Positions 33,621-45,587 of a stretch of 64,000 bases of DNA are shown here, piece by piece. Every line of letters starts with the position of its first letter. The first letter of the stretch is position 1. Source of the DNA: Viridothelium virens (taxonomy: Eukaryota; Ascomycota; Dothideomycetes; Trypetheliales; Trypetheliaceae); assembly GCA_010094025.1 (NCBI GenBank), contig ML991800.1:62001-126000 (forward strand), written 5' to 3'. The notes below the pieces were generated by a model. That model saw nothing but the letters and a program-made list of their open reading frames with translations. It had not been told where the DNA came from and did not search any database. Position numbers and translations under genes: made by a program.

Positions 33621-34876
33621 TTAGGCCTCATCTGGAGTTGGTTGGGGCGAGGTTCGGGATGCGTTATTGCCGCCCCCAGCTTTTGGGGGAGGAGGGACCG
33701 CACCGTCGCTTGCCCTCGAGGTTGAAGGTCCGTCCAACTCTTTGCTCTTTGCTTCCCCTTCCTTGAAGTAGTCGTCCATGCTGAGCACAGCATTTTGTGG
33801 CGCTCGAGCTTTCCTTCCCGATTTGTGGTGGATGTTTTGCGGGGGCGCTCCTCCCAAAGGGGGTGGTGGGGAAGAGCTGTTATACTGGGCATTGGCAGGG
33901 ACAACGAAATTGGAACTGTATTCTGAAAGAGCGGTTGTCGAAGGGCTGAACACTTTTTTCTCTGATATTCCTGATCCAGGCCTGCCATCTTCATTACTGA
34001 GTCGTGCCGCTTCGAACATTGTTTCTCCAGGTGCGTTGGGCGGTTCATTCAAGGGCGCCGGTATACGATGCAACGCACCGAAGCCGAGCACACATCCCAA
34101 GAGGCCGCTTCCACCCCAACTACGTGAAGGGGTAATGGTGACCGGGCGAAGAACATCATACTCGTGGTTATACACGTACAGACGGAGTGGTCGATCCACG
34201 AACTGTTTGCCAATGTAAGCCAGGTGTTGAATGTCAGTCTCAAGGTCAGGTAGAGCATACCTCCTCAATGAGCTCTACAAGGCCAGACTCGCCCTTCACA
34301 GTGCCTTCCGGGCTACCAATCACGTAATCACCGTACGGCAACAAGCCGGCCAAATCAGCGGGTGAATTCGGTGAGACATCCAGGATATGCCAAACATCCT
34401 CTGTAGCTGTGAGCGGAGTCCAGTGAAGGGAAAGCCCCAGGTTGGGCGGGTCTGCAGGTATGGAAGCGTAGACCTCCCGAATCCGTTGCCCCTGCAGTAG
34501 GAACGTATGAGTGGTGTTCGAGGTAAGGTAGGTCAGATCACGTTTCAATCGCCAAGATTGCATACCTTTGCGCTGTAAATGCCTAAGCTAATGGTTGATC
34601 CTGCGCAGTTACGGACTTCGGTAGCAAAAAGGTTGTCATCCGGATTATCCTGCGCCGTAGGAGTCAGCGGACATCACTTTGAAGCAGGTAGCGCTGGCTA
34701 CCGACAATCGTTCGACCATTGATCCCAACGATGAAGTCAAACCATGGCTCAATGGCTAGCTCCTGATTGGTGTTTTTGAGAACGTGGAAGCCAGCAGCGT
34801 CCCGCGGAGTCTTGGACTGGTGTGTCTGGGAGTCGGAGTCGAGACGTGAGATAAAGCGGTTGAGGGCGCCGAACAT
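33621..34876 (-). CDS. GRASP55/65-family Golgi protein (Grh1-like)
   Basis: Four exons (34876-34706, 34649-34566, 34491-34261, 34202-33621) join in frame to 355 residues, with introns of 56, 74 and 58 bp. The two GRASP PDZ-type domains are clear: [14 protein letters not shown] at the start, [28 protein letters not shown] and [29 protein letters not shown] (first), then [46 protein letters not shown] and [25 protein letters not shown] with [13 protein letters not shown] (second). The tail is Pro/Ser-rich and disordered. In fungi the protein sits on early Golgi and ER exit sites and is needed for unconventional secretion. An in-frame ATG three codons upstream (34885) is possible but less conserved. 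Gly2 of animal GRASPs, the myristoylation site, is absent here, as in yeast. Confidence 0.95.
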
Positions 34877-36141
34877 GTTCGCCATTGGAGTCACAGGCGG
34901 GAGAAGTTTCGCGTGGGGTGGTGTAAGTGTTTGGGATTGACTTGATTTGCTGACAGCAATTGACGGAAGGGCGCTCGGCCGATGCACGAGATGAGATGGC
35001 CGGCACAGCTTCGGAGGACTTAGAATAAGCTGTGGTCTGTGTTCACCTACTAGGTACCCAGGCACCATGGCACCTTGGCACCGCACCTTAGGTACATGAC
35101 TAAGGTAGTTCGCTCTCTACCCCAGTCAGCGCCGGCAGCAATGTCCCGAAAATCGACGCGACTGCGACTGTGATACACGCGCTGCTTCGTCCCGGTGGAC
35201 CTTCTCTACCCGAGTCTACGGCTTCTTCACTTAGCGCGGTGGTGCGTTCTGGCATGAAACCTGCGCGGTAAACCGCTTCCCACGATTCACGACCTGCCAT
35301 CGCGAAAAGCTGCCTTCGCCTATTCTGCCTGACGCTTCCCCCTGACCTAGCGCTCTTCGAGGTCAAACAATCTACGCGATACTTGGGCCCCAACACAGGA
35401 GACTCAGCGATTCGCCCACAGGCTAAATGGCAGACGAGACATCGCCGTAAGCTGGTCTGTCAACTACTGATTTGCCAGTGAAGGGTTGAAAGCCTAGCAA
35501 AGACACTGGAGTAACAACCGTCCCTTACTACGTGTTGTGGAAAGGCTATACAGAGGATGGGGAGCATGGAACTCCAGATATTGCCATCATGATCGATAAT
35601 TGCCATGCGAGTACAGGGTCCGGTGCCACCGCTTGGTCATGCTATGTCATGCATCTCAACAGACGTTTGCTGCATTTGGGCGCTTTGCCTATTACCTAGT
35701 AACTGTACCCGTGCCTGTTTTGGCCAGCTCGCAGCCGAGACCGCACCAAAGACGGTAGATACTACTGTAGCACCTGCGGGTTTTCTTCTCACAGGAACTG
35801 CCTCACCCTCAGTTCTTTGTGATTATCCGTTCGTTTCGCCAGTCGCCCTGGCTCTCGTTCGCCATGGAATCTGACAATGACAGGAACGGAATGTGACTCT
35901 CCTGGATGTGTTCCTGCCGTCGGCTTCAATGGTATAAAGGGAAGTAAGCCATCCCAAGTTCTTGGCTTTTTCCTCAGGCTGCTTACCACTCTTTCTCTGC
36001 TTCCTGTCTTCTACTGATTGCACACTTTCCCTTTGGCTGGTCCATTCTTTTACCTTGCTCTTGACTTGTCTGTCGAATTTGCTTCATTTCACACTTCACA
36101 GCTACAGGAATAGCTTATCTGCAATCACCAATTATTTCATA
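34877..36141. other. Intergenic region between GRASP and cupredoxin genes
   Basis: About 1.27 kb, divergent. It holds TAGGTACC-type words near 35050-35095. A 98-codon minus-strand frame (35100-35396) ends in a hydrophobic segment but matches nothing I know. A CT-rich leader lies before 36142. Confidence 0.45.
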
Positions 36142-37261
36142 ATGCATTTCTCAACTATCACCAATGTTCTCGCCCTTGGGCTCCTTGCTTCCACTCCGAT
36201 GGTGGTTGCAGAGGATACCCTAGCGGAGAAGGGTAGCCTGATCAAGCGGTACATCGTACGTATAATACCCTTTTTTGACAAGAGATGCCTTCATGAAAGC
36301 TAACATTCACAAGGGTGGACCTGCCAATGCCGCCATGTCCTTGATCCAGGCAAAACGCGAAGCTACTGCCTTGATTAGCCGTGAACCAGCGCCAGAGCCA
36401 GAGCTGGTGTCAGCGTTGGAGCCGCGGAGGCATAGATCCTCTAACAACAACGGCGGTTCTACATCAAACAACAATGGCGGTTCTACATCGAGCAGCAACA
36501 ATAACAATAACGGCACAAGCACCAACGGCAATGCCAATGGCAACGCCAACGGGAATTCTAACGGCAACGCCAATGGGAACGCCAATGGAAATACCAATGG
36601 CAACACCAACGGGAACGCCAACGGCAACGCCAATGGAGTGGCAGCAACCATCAACGTTGGCCAGAATGGCTTGACATTTACGCCCTCCTCTGTCAACGTC
36701 CCCGCTGGATCCAAGGTGCAATTCAACTTCTACCCACAAAACCACTCTGTGGTTCAGGGTAACGTCAACACCGCTTGCGCTCCTACTGCCAACGGTTTCT
36801 TTAGCGGGCTCATTGCCTCTAACCAAGGCAATCAGGGTCAACAGAGTTTCACTGTCACTGTTCCCAACACTCAGCCGATGTACTTCTACTGCTCGGCCCC
36901 CGGCCATTGCCAGGCCGGTATGGCTGGTGCCATCAACCCACCTTCCTCTGGGTCAGGGTCTGTTTCCCAGTTCATTGCCAACTCCCAGAAGACCCAGCAA
37001 ACTATCAACCCGAATGCTCAGCCAGGTCAGGGCGGTCAGCTCAACGCCCAGAACGTGAGCCCCGGTACTCCAGGGCCTGTTAACCCGAGCGGCAGCAGCA
37101 GCAGCAGCAACAACAATGGTCAGCAGAGCGGCCAGAGCACCAATGGCCAGCAGAACGGTCAAAGTACCAATGGCCAACAGAACGGCCAGAGCAGTGGCAG
37201 CCGCCACCGTAACAGCCAGAACAATCGCCGCGACTACGCTGAGTACTACCAATCTCTGTGA
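36142..37261 (+). CDS. Secreted cupredoxin (plastocyanin-like) protein with Asn/Gly/Gln-rich flanks
   Basis: Two exons, 36142-36255 and 36314-37261, flank a 58-bp intron and give 353 residues. A signal peptide (MHFSTITNVLALGLLAS) is followed by a Kex2-like site (SLIKR). A low-complexity block follows: Asn/Ser runs and then about fifteen units of N-G-N-A or N-G-N-T/S. The cupredoxin domain (about residues 155-255) starts VAATINVGQNGLTFTPSSVNVPAG and has type-1 copper ligands in place: His in QNHSVVQ, Cys in YFYCSAPGHC, then His, and Met in QAGM. Fungal proteins of this type are extracellular, often called serine-rich or blue copper domain proteins, with unclear function. The tail is Gln/Asn/Gly-rich with GQQNGQSTN units and an Arg-rich end. 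No GPI-anchor signal is seen. Confidence 0.85.
36420..36640 (+). repeat. In-frame 12-bp tandem repeats coding NGNA/NGNT/NGNS
   Basis: Units such as GGCAACGCCAAT, varying at third positions, repeat from about 36520 to 36635 within the cupredoxin exon, after Asn/Gly/Ser-rich units that begin near 36440. They are a likely site of length change between strains. Confidence 0.8.
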
Positions 37262-37868
37262 GCTGCTGAAGCTTGAGATACGATTAGGATGACGCAGATG
37301 TTCGCTGGACTACTCGCAGTGAAAGTTGGGCAGAAGGGAAAGGCGCTTATATTATGACAGATCTGTACTACATACGGCTTCGAGAATGGTCCACATGGCA
37401 TTTTCTTGTTTATATAGACGTGGAATAAATGCTTTCTCGATTTTGATGCAACAACGCTTCACAAAAACTGCTTTGCTAGCTTGGCTTATCTTTTGATCAT
37501 CATCCGCCCCTCTCCTGAAAAATTGCACTTCGTGCTTCTGTAGATGTATACGGTAGACCTTGCGGAAAATTACTCGTAGTCGAGGGCGGCGAAACGCCGG
37601 CGTCTACCCAGGATGTCACAGAGTGCACCCCAGACACGTTTCGGCCTTTCCAGCCGATCTCGAATTTTTCCCGCACCCTGTCGCCTTGCTCCGCAAACCG
37701 GACACGGACCCGGCCCGCACTACCTGCCCAATTCACCTGCAGCACCTTCCCTTGCCGAAAGATACCTCCCACTGCTCGCTAACCGGATGTGACAAATCGG
37801 TGGTTTGGGCCTTGAAGCAGACATCGTTTGCAGCCGGAATCAAGATCGTCGTTGTCGCGAGGCGTAGG
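37262..37868. other. Spacer upstream of tgs1
   Basis: Cupredoxin 3' UTR and tgs1 upstream region. The tgs1 reading frame stays open back to about 37560 without an upstream ATG; that part is not family-like. A first exon hidden here cannot be excluded. Confidence 0.4.
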
Positions 37869-38871
37869 ATGGGTCTGCAGTACATGGATCCAGACGGAAA
37901 AGAAGAAGAGCTACCTAAGGGTGTGCAGTACTATAGCTCCAGGAGGGAGATGCCGAAAAGGATACAGAAGTAAGTGGGCCCATTAATGGCACTAGGAGTC
38001 GAGTCAAGCTGATGGCAATGAAGATATTGGTCACAGCGGCATGACTTGTTCTCACTATACGATGAAGGTATCTGGCTGACCGATGATGCTTGGTTCGGGG
38101 TTACGCCAGAGGTCGTCGCAGGGTAGGCAGCGTTCCGCCTCCCTCCTTCGGCATATGTACGTCTCAGTTTCTAATCAGTTTCCTCTCAGTCAAATGGCCC
38201 AAGACATTGGTGAGCATGTTTCGGGTCAAAAGACTGTAATCATCGATTGCTTTGCCGGCGCTGGCGGCAATGCAATCGCTTTTGCCCTCTCCGAGCGGTG
38301 GGATCGCATCTTTGCAATCGAGAAGGATCCCGCAGCGCTCGCATGCGCAAAGCATAATGCCATGATCTACGGTGTAGATAAGAAGATCTTCTGGATCGAA
38401 GGCGACTGCTTCACCGAGATCAAGAAGAGATTCAAGGGATGCGGAATGGAAAAAGATGCAGTTATTTTTGCGAGTCCACCCTGGGGAGGTGAGTGGTCCG
38501 CTTTCGTCTCGCCTGCATTGTCGGCTCATTTTCTCTGTGAAATGGTTATGCTCATTACATCCAAAGGACCCGAATATGCAGGCGACGAGATATTCGACTT
38601 GAGCAAGATGGAACCCTATTCTCTGGATCATCTGTACCAATCATTCTCTAAGCTTACAAAGGAAGTTGTTCTCTATTTGCCGAGAACCTCAGACTTGAAC
38701 CAGCTGGCAGAGTATGCGCCTAAGAATAGGAAGCTGGATGTCATCCACTACAATATGAGTGATTACAGCAAGGTCAGTTAAGCAACAGTCATGGTCACAG
38801 AACACTAATCGGCTGATCTCGTTTCTATATAGGGGTTATGCGCCTACTTTGGCGGCTTCCAATTTGGGTGA
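37869..38871 (+). CDS. tgs1: Trimethylguanosine synthase (RNA cap hypermethylase)
   Basis: Five exons (37869-37969, 38024-38122, 38190-38488, 38567-38772, 38833-38871) join in frame to 247 residues, near the size of fungal Tgs1. The sequence follows the family: PKRIQKYWSQRHDLFSLYDEGIWLTDDAWFGVTPE in parts, then the SAM-binding DCFAGAGGNAIAFA, the acidic IEKDPAALACAKHNA, and the catalytic loop FASPPWGGPEY with the conserved Trp that stacks on m7G. The end is CAYFGGFQFG. Tgs1 adds two methyl groups to the m7G cap of snRNAs and snoRNAs in the nucleus and nucleolus. Intron 3 (38489-38566, 78 bp) is a multiple of three and has no stop, so retention would insert 26 residues right inside SPPWGG|PEY. 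The chosen ATG is the first in the exon; an upstream exon is possible. Confidence 0.9.
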
Positions 38872-40727
38872 AGGACCTCGTGGATGCCATCGAAAAGACA
38901 ATGCAGAATATTTCTTCCACCTACAGAATATTCAAGTTCAGTGGCGAGAAGTGATACTCGATACCTTGGCCGACCTGGAAGAGGTTTCACGAAATGTGGG
39001 TCTCTGCGGCCTGATTGGAAAGTCGTACCGACGACACTTTGAGGAACCATTCAAGGGGAGCAAGTAATGCATGCATGCATAAGACGGTGAGGTAGTTCGG
39101 GTGCTGCTGCGGGACGACTCCTCGTTCACGAACTTAGGTGGAACTGGAGGTAACAGAACCGGATCTTGTATCACTAGTGATAGGGATTAGCAGTTTCAAG
39201 ATTTGCGCATAACAATGACGCAATCTAGATATCAACTCGAACGCTCAGATCCCTGCTCCTTTCTTCTAGAACATTAGCACGGGCTCGGATGCATCAAGAT
39301 ATATTGCGAATCGATGCATTGAGCTGCAAGTACTCTTGATCCATCAATGTGTGAAATTTGGTCTTGAAGTTCGCACACTGCCCGAGCCTCAATGCGGTGG
39401 CGGAACAATGGACCGTAGACAGATCGATATAACTTGGTTTTATGCTGTATGCTGCAGATACGCCTCTTTACACAAGGTTTGTTTCATTGGCCTCATGATA
39501 TATCAGTCCACTCATTCTCACCTGCAAAACTCTATGCCTCTGCAACTCGTAAATGTCCATCAGGATTGGTTCGTCCAGATTTCGTGCTTGTTCTCCCGGA
39601 ATGATAATGCCAGTGAGCGATAAGCAGATAGGCCTGGTACGTGGGACGAGAATTGCGAGACAACGAAGAAAATTGCGTGTGCTCTTGGATCGAAAGCTCT
39701 CTGAATCCACGTTGAGAGCTATCGCAAGAATTGCTTCTTAAGACCTTGATGCTTATACTGTATCTTTGCCTTCGAGGTATTGATTGAGTTGCGTTGTGTT
39801 AAGGTCATATTATTATCGACATGATATCGACAATAATCATTTCCTACAATAGCACTTGATCCTCATCTTGCGCTTCCTTAGAGCTAAGAGGGGCTATCCA
39901 GGCTAGTGTGCGTCTTGCGGCTGGCTCGCTAGAGCACGGCATCGATCAGACAGTAAAGCTGCAAAACAGAAAGCTCGGATTCTGTTGTGGAAAAAGACTC
40001 CAAGGCCTGCAGATAGTTCTTGCTCAATACATGATAGTCGCGGTTGAACATTCGTTGCAAAATGGTGATTACGAATTGAAATCTAGCTTGAATGTGTACC
40101 ATGCATAAGAGATAGACGGTAGAGAAAAGCTCAAAGTGTAATAATATCCAACTTACTATCGCCCCGTGCGATCGGAGATGATCTATTTCGACAGCTGACA
40201 TATTTTCCATCCTGAAGTGAAACCTTTTGAGAAGAACATATTTATTATTCTTGTGGCTCCAGGCCATGGAACGCAGTCTCTTCAACTCATGTATTTCAGA
40301 CAGGCGACAAGCAAAGCGGCGTATTTGAGGATGTCAGACGATCTTCTTGGTCAATCGCAATGTACTTTTAATCTCTATCACGCAAGGGGGGTAAGGTACG
40401 GAATGTATGCCTGAGTCATTGCGGCAAGGGCACCCGAGCGGACCCGCTTCCGCCAAGCCTTTGTCGCCTCGAAGCTTTGCTTTACCTCCGCGACATCATA
40501 CTTCTACGGTTCACACCCATCACAAATTCAGGCACAACCCACACACTTCCCGTCGATGCGGTAATGCTACCAAACAGACCGACGCAGGCGCCCTCAAGAA
40601 CCTGACGTCGGTCTACCTTCCTCCCCTTCCTACGATCACTATCCACCCAGAACTTGTCTTGCCCTCGCACCACAGACTTTCGAATTATTTCTCGAGTACC
40701 AAGACATCGTCCACCTTGCTTGTCAGA
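38872..40727. other. Gene-free stretch and TAF1 leader (1.86 kb)
   Basis: No supported gene. The TAF1 frame is open back to an ATG at 40407, but those 107 codons look like a CT-rich leader. A 118-codon minus-strand frame (39929-40285) has no motif. Confidence 0.5.
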
Positions 40728-43700
40728 ATGCCACACGCGCTCAGTCCTGAGCAGGTTGCGGCTGACGAACACACTATCGATCACCTTGTTGGGGAAGGAG
40801 AGTTGAGCCTGAACCAACTTGAGGACTTGGAGAGCAGACCGCTCGACCCTGGGGAAAAGGCCGATGATGCCATCGACTTCGAAGATATTGATGACGATGA
40901 TCTTGCAGATGATGATGACCTTGCAGATGATGAAGAGCGCGTAGCGGAAAGACTGGATGAAGCTGGCGACGAGTTAGCGAACGGTGTCAGTCAAAGCTCC
41001 TTCACCGAGGCTGGAAAATGGAATGGTTTAATCGCAGGTGCACATGACGCCGGAAACTTGGGCGAAAACACCATCAGCCAGGACCAATACGACTTTGACC
41101 TCGATGATGATTTGTTTGGAGAAAAAGATGAACCTGAGCTCCCAGAGACCAATCTTGACGATCTTTTCGGTGAGGACACTGCAGAGGTTCCTGAGGATAC
41201 CGTCCAGAAAAGTCGATCGCCCACAATTCTCGCACAATCTGCTCCTGAGCCTGCAGCATCTGTCAGCGATCGACCGTCAACGGCAGATTCTTCGAGAAAT
41301 ATCGAGTCTGGTCATGACAAGCAACTCACAACGCCCAAACCGAGAGAGGGGAAACAGCACACTCCATCGACTGAACCTTACAAGAGCGCGCAAGAATTGA
41401 AGCTAGAGCAAGAGCAGCAGGCTCTATTTGAAGCATCCACCCGTAAATACGACAATCCTGCGTTGGACCTGCCACCGGCGCCAACGACTAATGCTGAACT
41501 ATTTGAGGTTCTTTGGCCGCGTTTTGAGAAGCATAAACCTCCAAGATTCGGAGAACTTCTGGAAACTAGGCGCGCTGTGTACGTTGGAAAGGTCCCCGCC
41601 AAGCCACCGAAGCCCCTCAATCCGACCAAGGTCTCTTTGGAGATCGAGCAGGATCAAGAGAAGATGTTCAGAGTTCCCCAGCCATCAGTCTCAGACCTTG
41701 CTACCCTGCGACTTGAGGCTGAACAAAAAGGCATCATCCTTACAGCGACTGATGAGAGCAACGCATCTGAGGATGATGCCTTACTCGAGCCTGAGGTCAT
41801 ACCTGAAGACGAAATGATCGGAGGAACGAGTTGGGCAGATCTCAAGATGTTGTGCGAGTCTTGGGATGATGACACTCCAAGTCTTACAGAAGATGATTCC
41901 GATGATTCCCTCGTTAGAGCAAGGCGTCGTTTAGATGAAGATAACGAAGATAACAATGCTACGACTAGTAAACGACCAAAAGTCTATGATTCTTTCGGAG
42001 GCGATCCAGAAGATCAAGCTGCCGGGAAAAAGCGCCGGTTCGACGGATACGTGGATAGCTCTGCCGTTGCTCCTAATAAGAGACAGAAAGACGATTCTTT
42101 TGACCTCAAATCAAGGATTCTGCTCGAAAACAGCCTGACATCTTTTGACGACCCTGAAGAAGCCACTAGGAGGATTGCTCAGAGGGTCATCCTCAACCTG
42201 AACGATCCACATCTGCTGCTTGACTTCCAAGAACCAGCCGTTCCGAAACCGAAGAGTACACGCAAGGTTGGCGATCTTAGGCGCGTTTCAAACGGCCGCG
42301 TTACCAAAGACCTCAGTCGGCGATACAACATTTCTAACGACGAAGCTTACAATCTGCTCAAAGAGAACCACTCCAATAAGGTCCGTAGCATGCTCGGCAA
42401 CATGCCCGTTGAGCATAGTCTGCCCGCCATTAAGCTTCAGTATCCCTTCTACAAAGCCAACCTTAGCGCAAGGGAGGCACGATCGTTCCATCGACCGACG
42501 ATAAATTTCAGGCCTGGTGAAGCGGCAAGATTTAGCAAGCTAAGAAGTTTGAAGAGGAAGCACATGAAAGGCAAAGATGCAGAAACACTCTTTCAAACAT
42601 CGGGAGATCTTTCTACAGCAGACAACTCGCACTCACTGCTCCTCGAGTACTCGGAAGAAAACCCGACCATGTTGTCAAACTTTGGTATGGGTAATCGACT
42701 GATCAACTATTACCGTCGCAAAGATATGGAAGACAATGCTCGACCGAAGACCGATATTGGAGAGACTCAAGTTCTTCTCCCTCAGGATAAGAGCCCATTC
42801 TCAATTTTTGGAGAGATCGAAAAGGGTGAAAGCACGCTTACTCTACACAATGCCATGTATAGAGCACCTGTATTCGGACATAACCTGCGACCAACGGATT
42901 TTGTCGTCATGCGTAGCTCGACAGGCATTGGAGGGTCTGAATGGTACATGAAGAATCTTGAGAACCTCTATGTGGTGGGACAGGAGTTTCCATCGGTCGA
43001 AGTTCCAGGTATCCACTCACGAAAGATTACGGATACAGGAAAGAAACGCTTGAGGGCGACCGCCTACCGCATCTATATGCACAATGAGCAAAGCGGCAGG
43101 TTTGGCAAAAATTTGCTAACTAATGAAATGATTCGTCCACATCAGCCTGATCTTGACGTTACCTCACTGCGCAGCAAGATGCGTGAGTTCATGCGGTACG
43201 AAAGGACCAAAGACTCGGCGACCTGGTATCCAGTCCCTGGGGAAGCCATGCCTGACAAGGACACCATACGAACTTGGATCAAGCCTGAAGAGATTTGTTT
43301 GAAAGATTCCATGCAGGTCGGCCAGCGCAATCTTCTGGACGCTGGTTACAACAAGAACTTGAGTGTCGGTGACGATGATGAAGAAGAGGAGGCCGACGCT
43401 AACAGTATGGAAGAGCAATTAGCTCCATGGCAAACGTCCAAGAATTTCATCAATGCCTGTCAGGGGAAAGCCATGCTAGAGCTATACGGCCAAGGTGATC
43501 CGTCTGGACGCGGCGAAGCTTTCAGTTTCATCAAGACGTCCATGAAGGGTGGATTCAAGGCCATGGGAGAGAGCGTTGCAGACAAAATCAAGGCCAAGAA
43601 CCAAAAGGAGCACGGCGGTCACGCTTACAATGTCGCAGCCCAGCAGAGACAGTATGAGAGTGCGATCCGTCAGATTTGGGCAGCCCAGCAAAACAGCCTC

Positions 43701-45008
43701 TCCAACGAGGCGGATATCTCTGACGTTGACGTGGATGCCGATGGGGATGAAGAATTGGAGTCTAGCTTCAATCAGGGTCGCACGCCTCGCTCTGAAGCTG
43801 GAACTCCGGCTGCCTCTGCTAGGCGCGATGATGAGACGATGAGTCAATACAGTCGGACCAGTGGTGCGGATAGGCAGGGCAAAGTCCTCAGGATCTTGCG
43901 TACTGAATTGGACAAATACGGCAATGAACAACAGCACGAAGATATCGTTCGTGACCCAAGGGTCATTCGTGAATATTTGAGGCGGAGAAAGACGCTCGAG
44001 GTTGCTGAATTGAAGTACATTTCCCAAACACGCAACCCAGCGAATATTGCTGACGTTTACCTTCCCAGGGTCACCGATATCAACTTCACCGGCGATCCCG
44101 TCCTCGACGCCGAAAAGAAAAAGAGGTATCGTCTTCACCATACCATCTCCAGCCTCTTACACCTCACCCTTTCCGTTTTCCCTCCTATCTATACCCTTTC
44201 CCCCCTAACCCCTATACGCAGCGCACCCACTAACTCTACCCTCTTCTAGACTCGAAGCCGAACTCGCCCGTCTCGAACGCAACGTCGAACGTCGCAAAGC
44301 CCGCGAACAACAAAAGGGCATACGCACCACCGGCGGCAGCTTCGGCGGCAGTGGCGACGCCGGCTCTCCCGGCGGACCAGGCTCTCCCGCTGCCAGCGGA
44401 GCCAGTGCAGCAGCTGGCGGCGCAGCAGCAGGCGGTAGTGGCAGTGGCAGTGGTGGCGGCAAGCCGGCGGGGACGCAGCGGAAGTGTGCGAATTGTGGGC
44501 AGGTGGGCCATATCAAGACGAACAAAAAGTGCGAGAATTGCCTTTTCTTTGATCAGCAGTTGCGCTCTTCTCCTTCTTTTCTCTTTTCTGCTGCGCGGAC
44601 TCCTTCGAGGGTGCGGTTCGCCTATTAGGGGTGTTTTTTCTTTTGTGGGGGCTCGTTCCTGCGGCGTTGCTGTGTGTTGCTGCCTGTTGCTGGCGTGGTC
44701 GTGATCGTGCTCGTGCTCGTGGTCGTTGGGTAGGGACGACGGCGGGCTGGCGAACAGGTAGGCAGGCGGGCACGGCGACAATGTGGGAATGAGAAGTTTC
44801 GTATTTCTAGGGGGCGTGCTGTCGACGTCCTGTCATTCTTTCTTCTCCCTCTTTTGGATTTTTTCTGCTATTCTCTAGCGTTTCGCTGTACTATATGCTG
44901 ACCTGCCCTTGCGTGTTCTACAGACTTTGTCCCATGCTCAACGGGACCATGAAGCAGGAGGATAAGTTTGGTGGCGACTCGGCGTTTGGACCAATCAACG
45001 CTTCTTGA
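40728..45008 (+). CDS. taf1: TFIID subunit TAF1 (TAF(II)111/145 type)
   Basis: Three exons (40728-44125, 44250-44528, 44924-45008) join in frame to 1253 residues. The acidic N-terminus contains the TAND-like and DLDDDLFG segments. GGTSWADLKML follows near residue 365. The large DUF3591 core (about residues 490-950) includes LLLDFQEP, DLSRRYNISNDEAYNLLKEN, FHRPTINFRPGE, PFSIFGEIEKGE, MYRAPVFGH, TDFVVMRS and CQGKAMLELYG. The tail has the zinc knuckle CANCGQVGHIKTNKKLCP and ends MKQEDKFGGDSAFG. No bromodomains are present, as expected for fungal TAF1, where Bdf1 supplies them. It scaffolds TFIID and binds TBP and TAF7 at core promoters. The last intron (395 bp) is far longer than others here and splits the zinc knuckle. 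I start at MPHALSPEQ (40728), not at the in-frame ATG at 40407. Confidence 0.95.
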
Positions 45009-45587
45009 GACGTACTTTCCGTCCGTTGTAAGAAGTGCTTGTGTGGTAGCTTGCCCTGTGCCTGACTACTTAGCTGCAATTCCTCCTGCTTGCGATGCTC
45101 GATGTACTCGACCGATCGAATCGATCCTCTCCGCCCATTCGACCCGTCTTTGCGACGTTAGCTGAATTCGATACCTCTTCCTGGACGATAGTAGTGGATT
45201 CCTGCATTCTGCAATAAGATGTTTCTGATCTGCATTTGGGTGTGGTTGTATTAGCGTGGCGTATTTTGGCAGATTTATATTGTCGTAGATCACAGTGATG
45301 CGGGGGCAATTTGTTACACATGGTTTTTATGATCTGCAATTCAAATTGGGCTAGGCAGTAGAAGATCTGCTGTCTTTCTGTTGTGTTTTCTTCGACACGG
45401 ATAATTTCAAATGAGCTTGATACCCAGTTTACAGACTTAATACATTTGTCATCGGTTTTGGTCCTTTCCTCCCACCCACATCCGGGTATTATATGGCTTC
45501 CGCCTAAACCTTGCCAGATTCCACACCACTAACGCCATTCTAAGAGGTAGTCCCATAAGAGGTAGTCCTATGCGTTCGAAGAGTCGT
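45009..45587. terminator. Convergent 3' region of taf1 and mcm2
   Basis: 579 bp between two converging genes. It contains a 15-bp near-perfect tandem duplication (AAGAGGTAGTCCYAT, about 45542-45571) in the mcm2 3' UTR. No other gene is seen. Confidence 0.4.

Noticed and set aside
35100-35396. 98-codon minus-strand frame with a hydrophobic end
   Set aside because: It could be a small membrane protein, but nothing else (family, intron, leader) supports it.
36520-36640. Regular short repeats resembling an array
   Set aside because: They are in-frame 12-bp coding repeats without spacers in a eukaryotic gene, not a CRISPR array.
36307-36907. Long minus-strand frames opposite the cupredoxin exon
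   Set aside because: They are shadows of the NGNA and Asn-rich repeats, giving artificial Leu/Pro/Val repeats.
39929-40285. 118-codon minus-strand frame
   Set aside because: No motif and no codon pattern like the neighbouring genes; single frame in a gene-free stretch.
40407-40727. 107-codon extension of TAF1
   Set aside because: The composition is that of a CT-rich leader (His/Thr/Pro-rich translation), and conserved TAF1 sequence begins at 40728.
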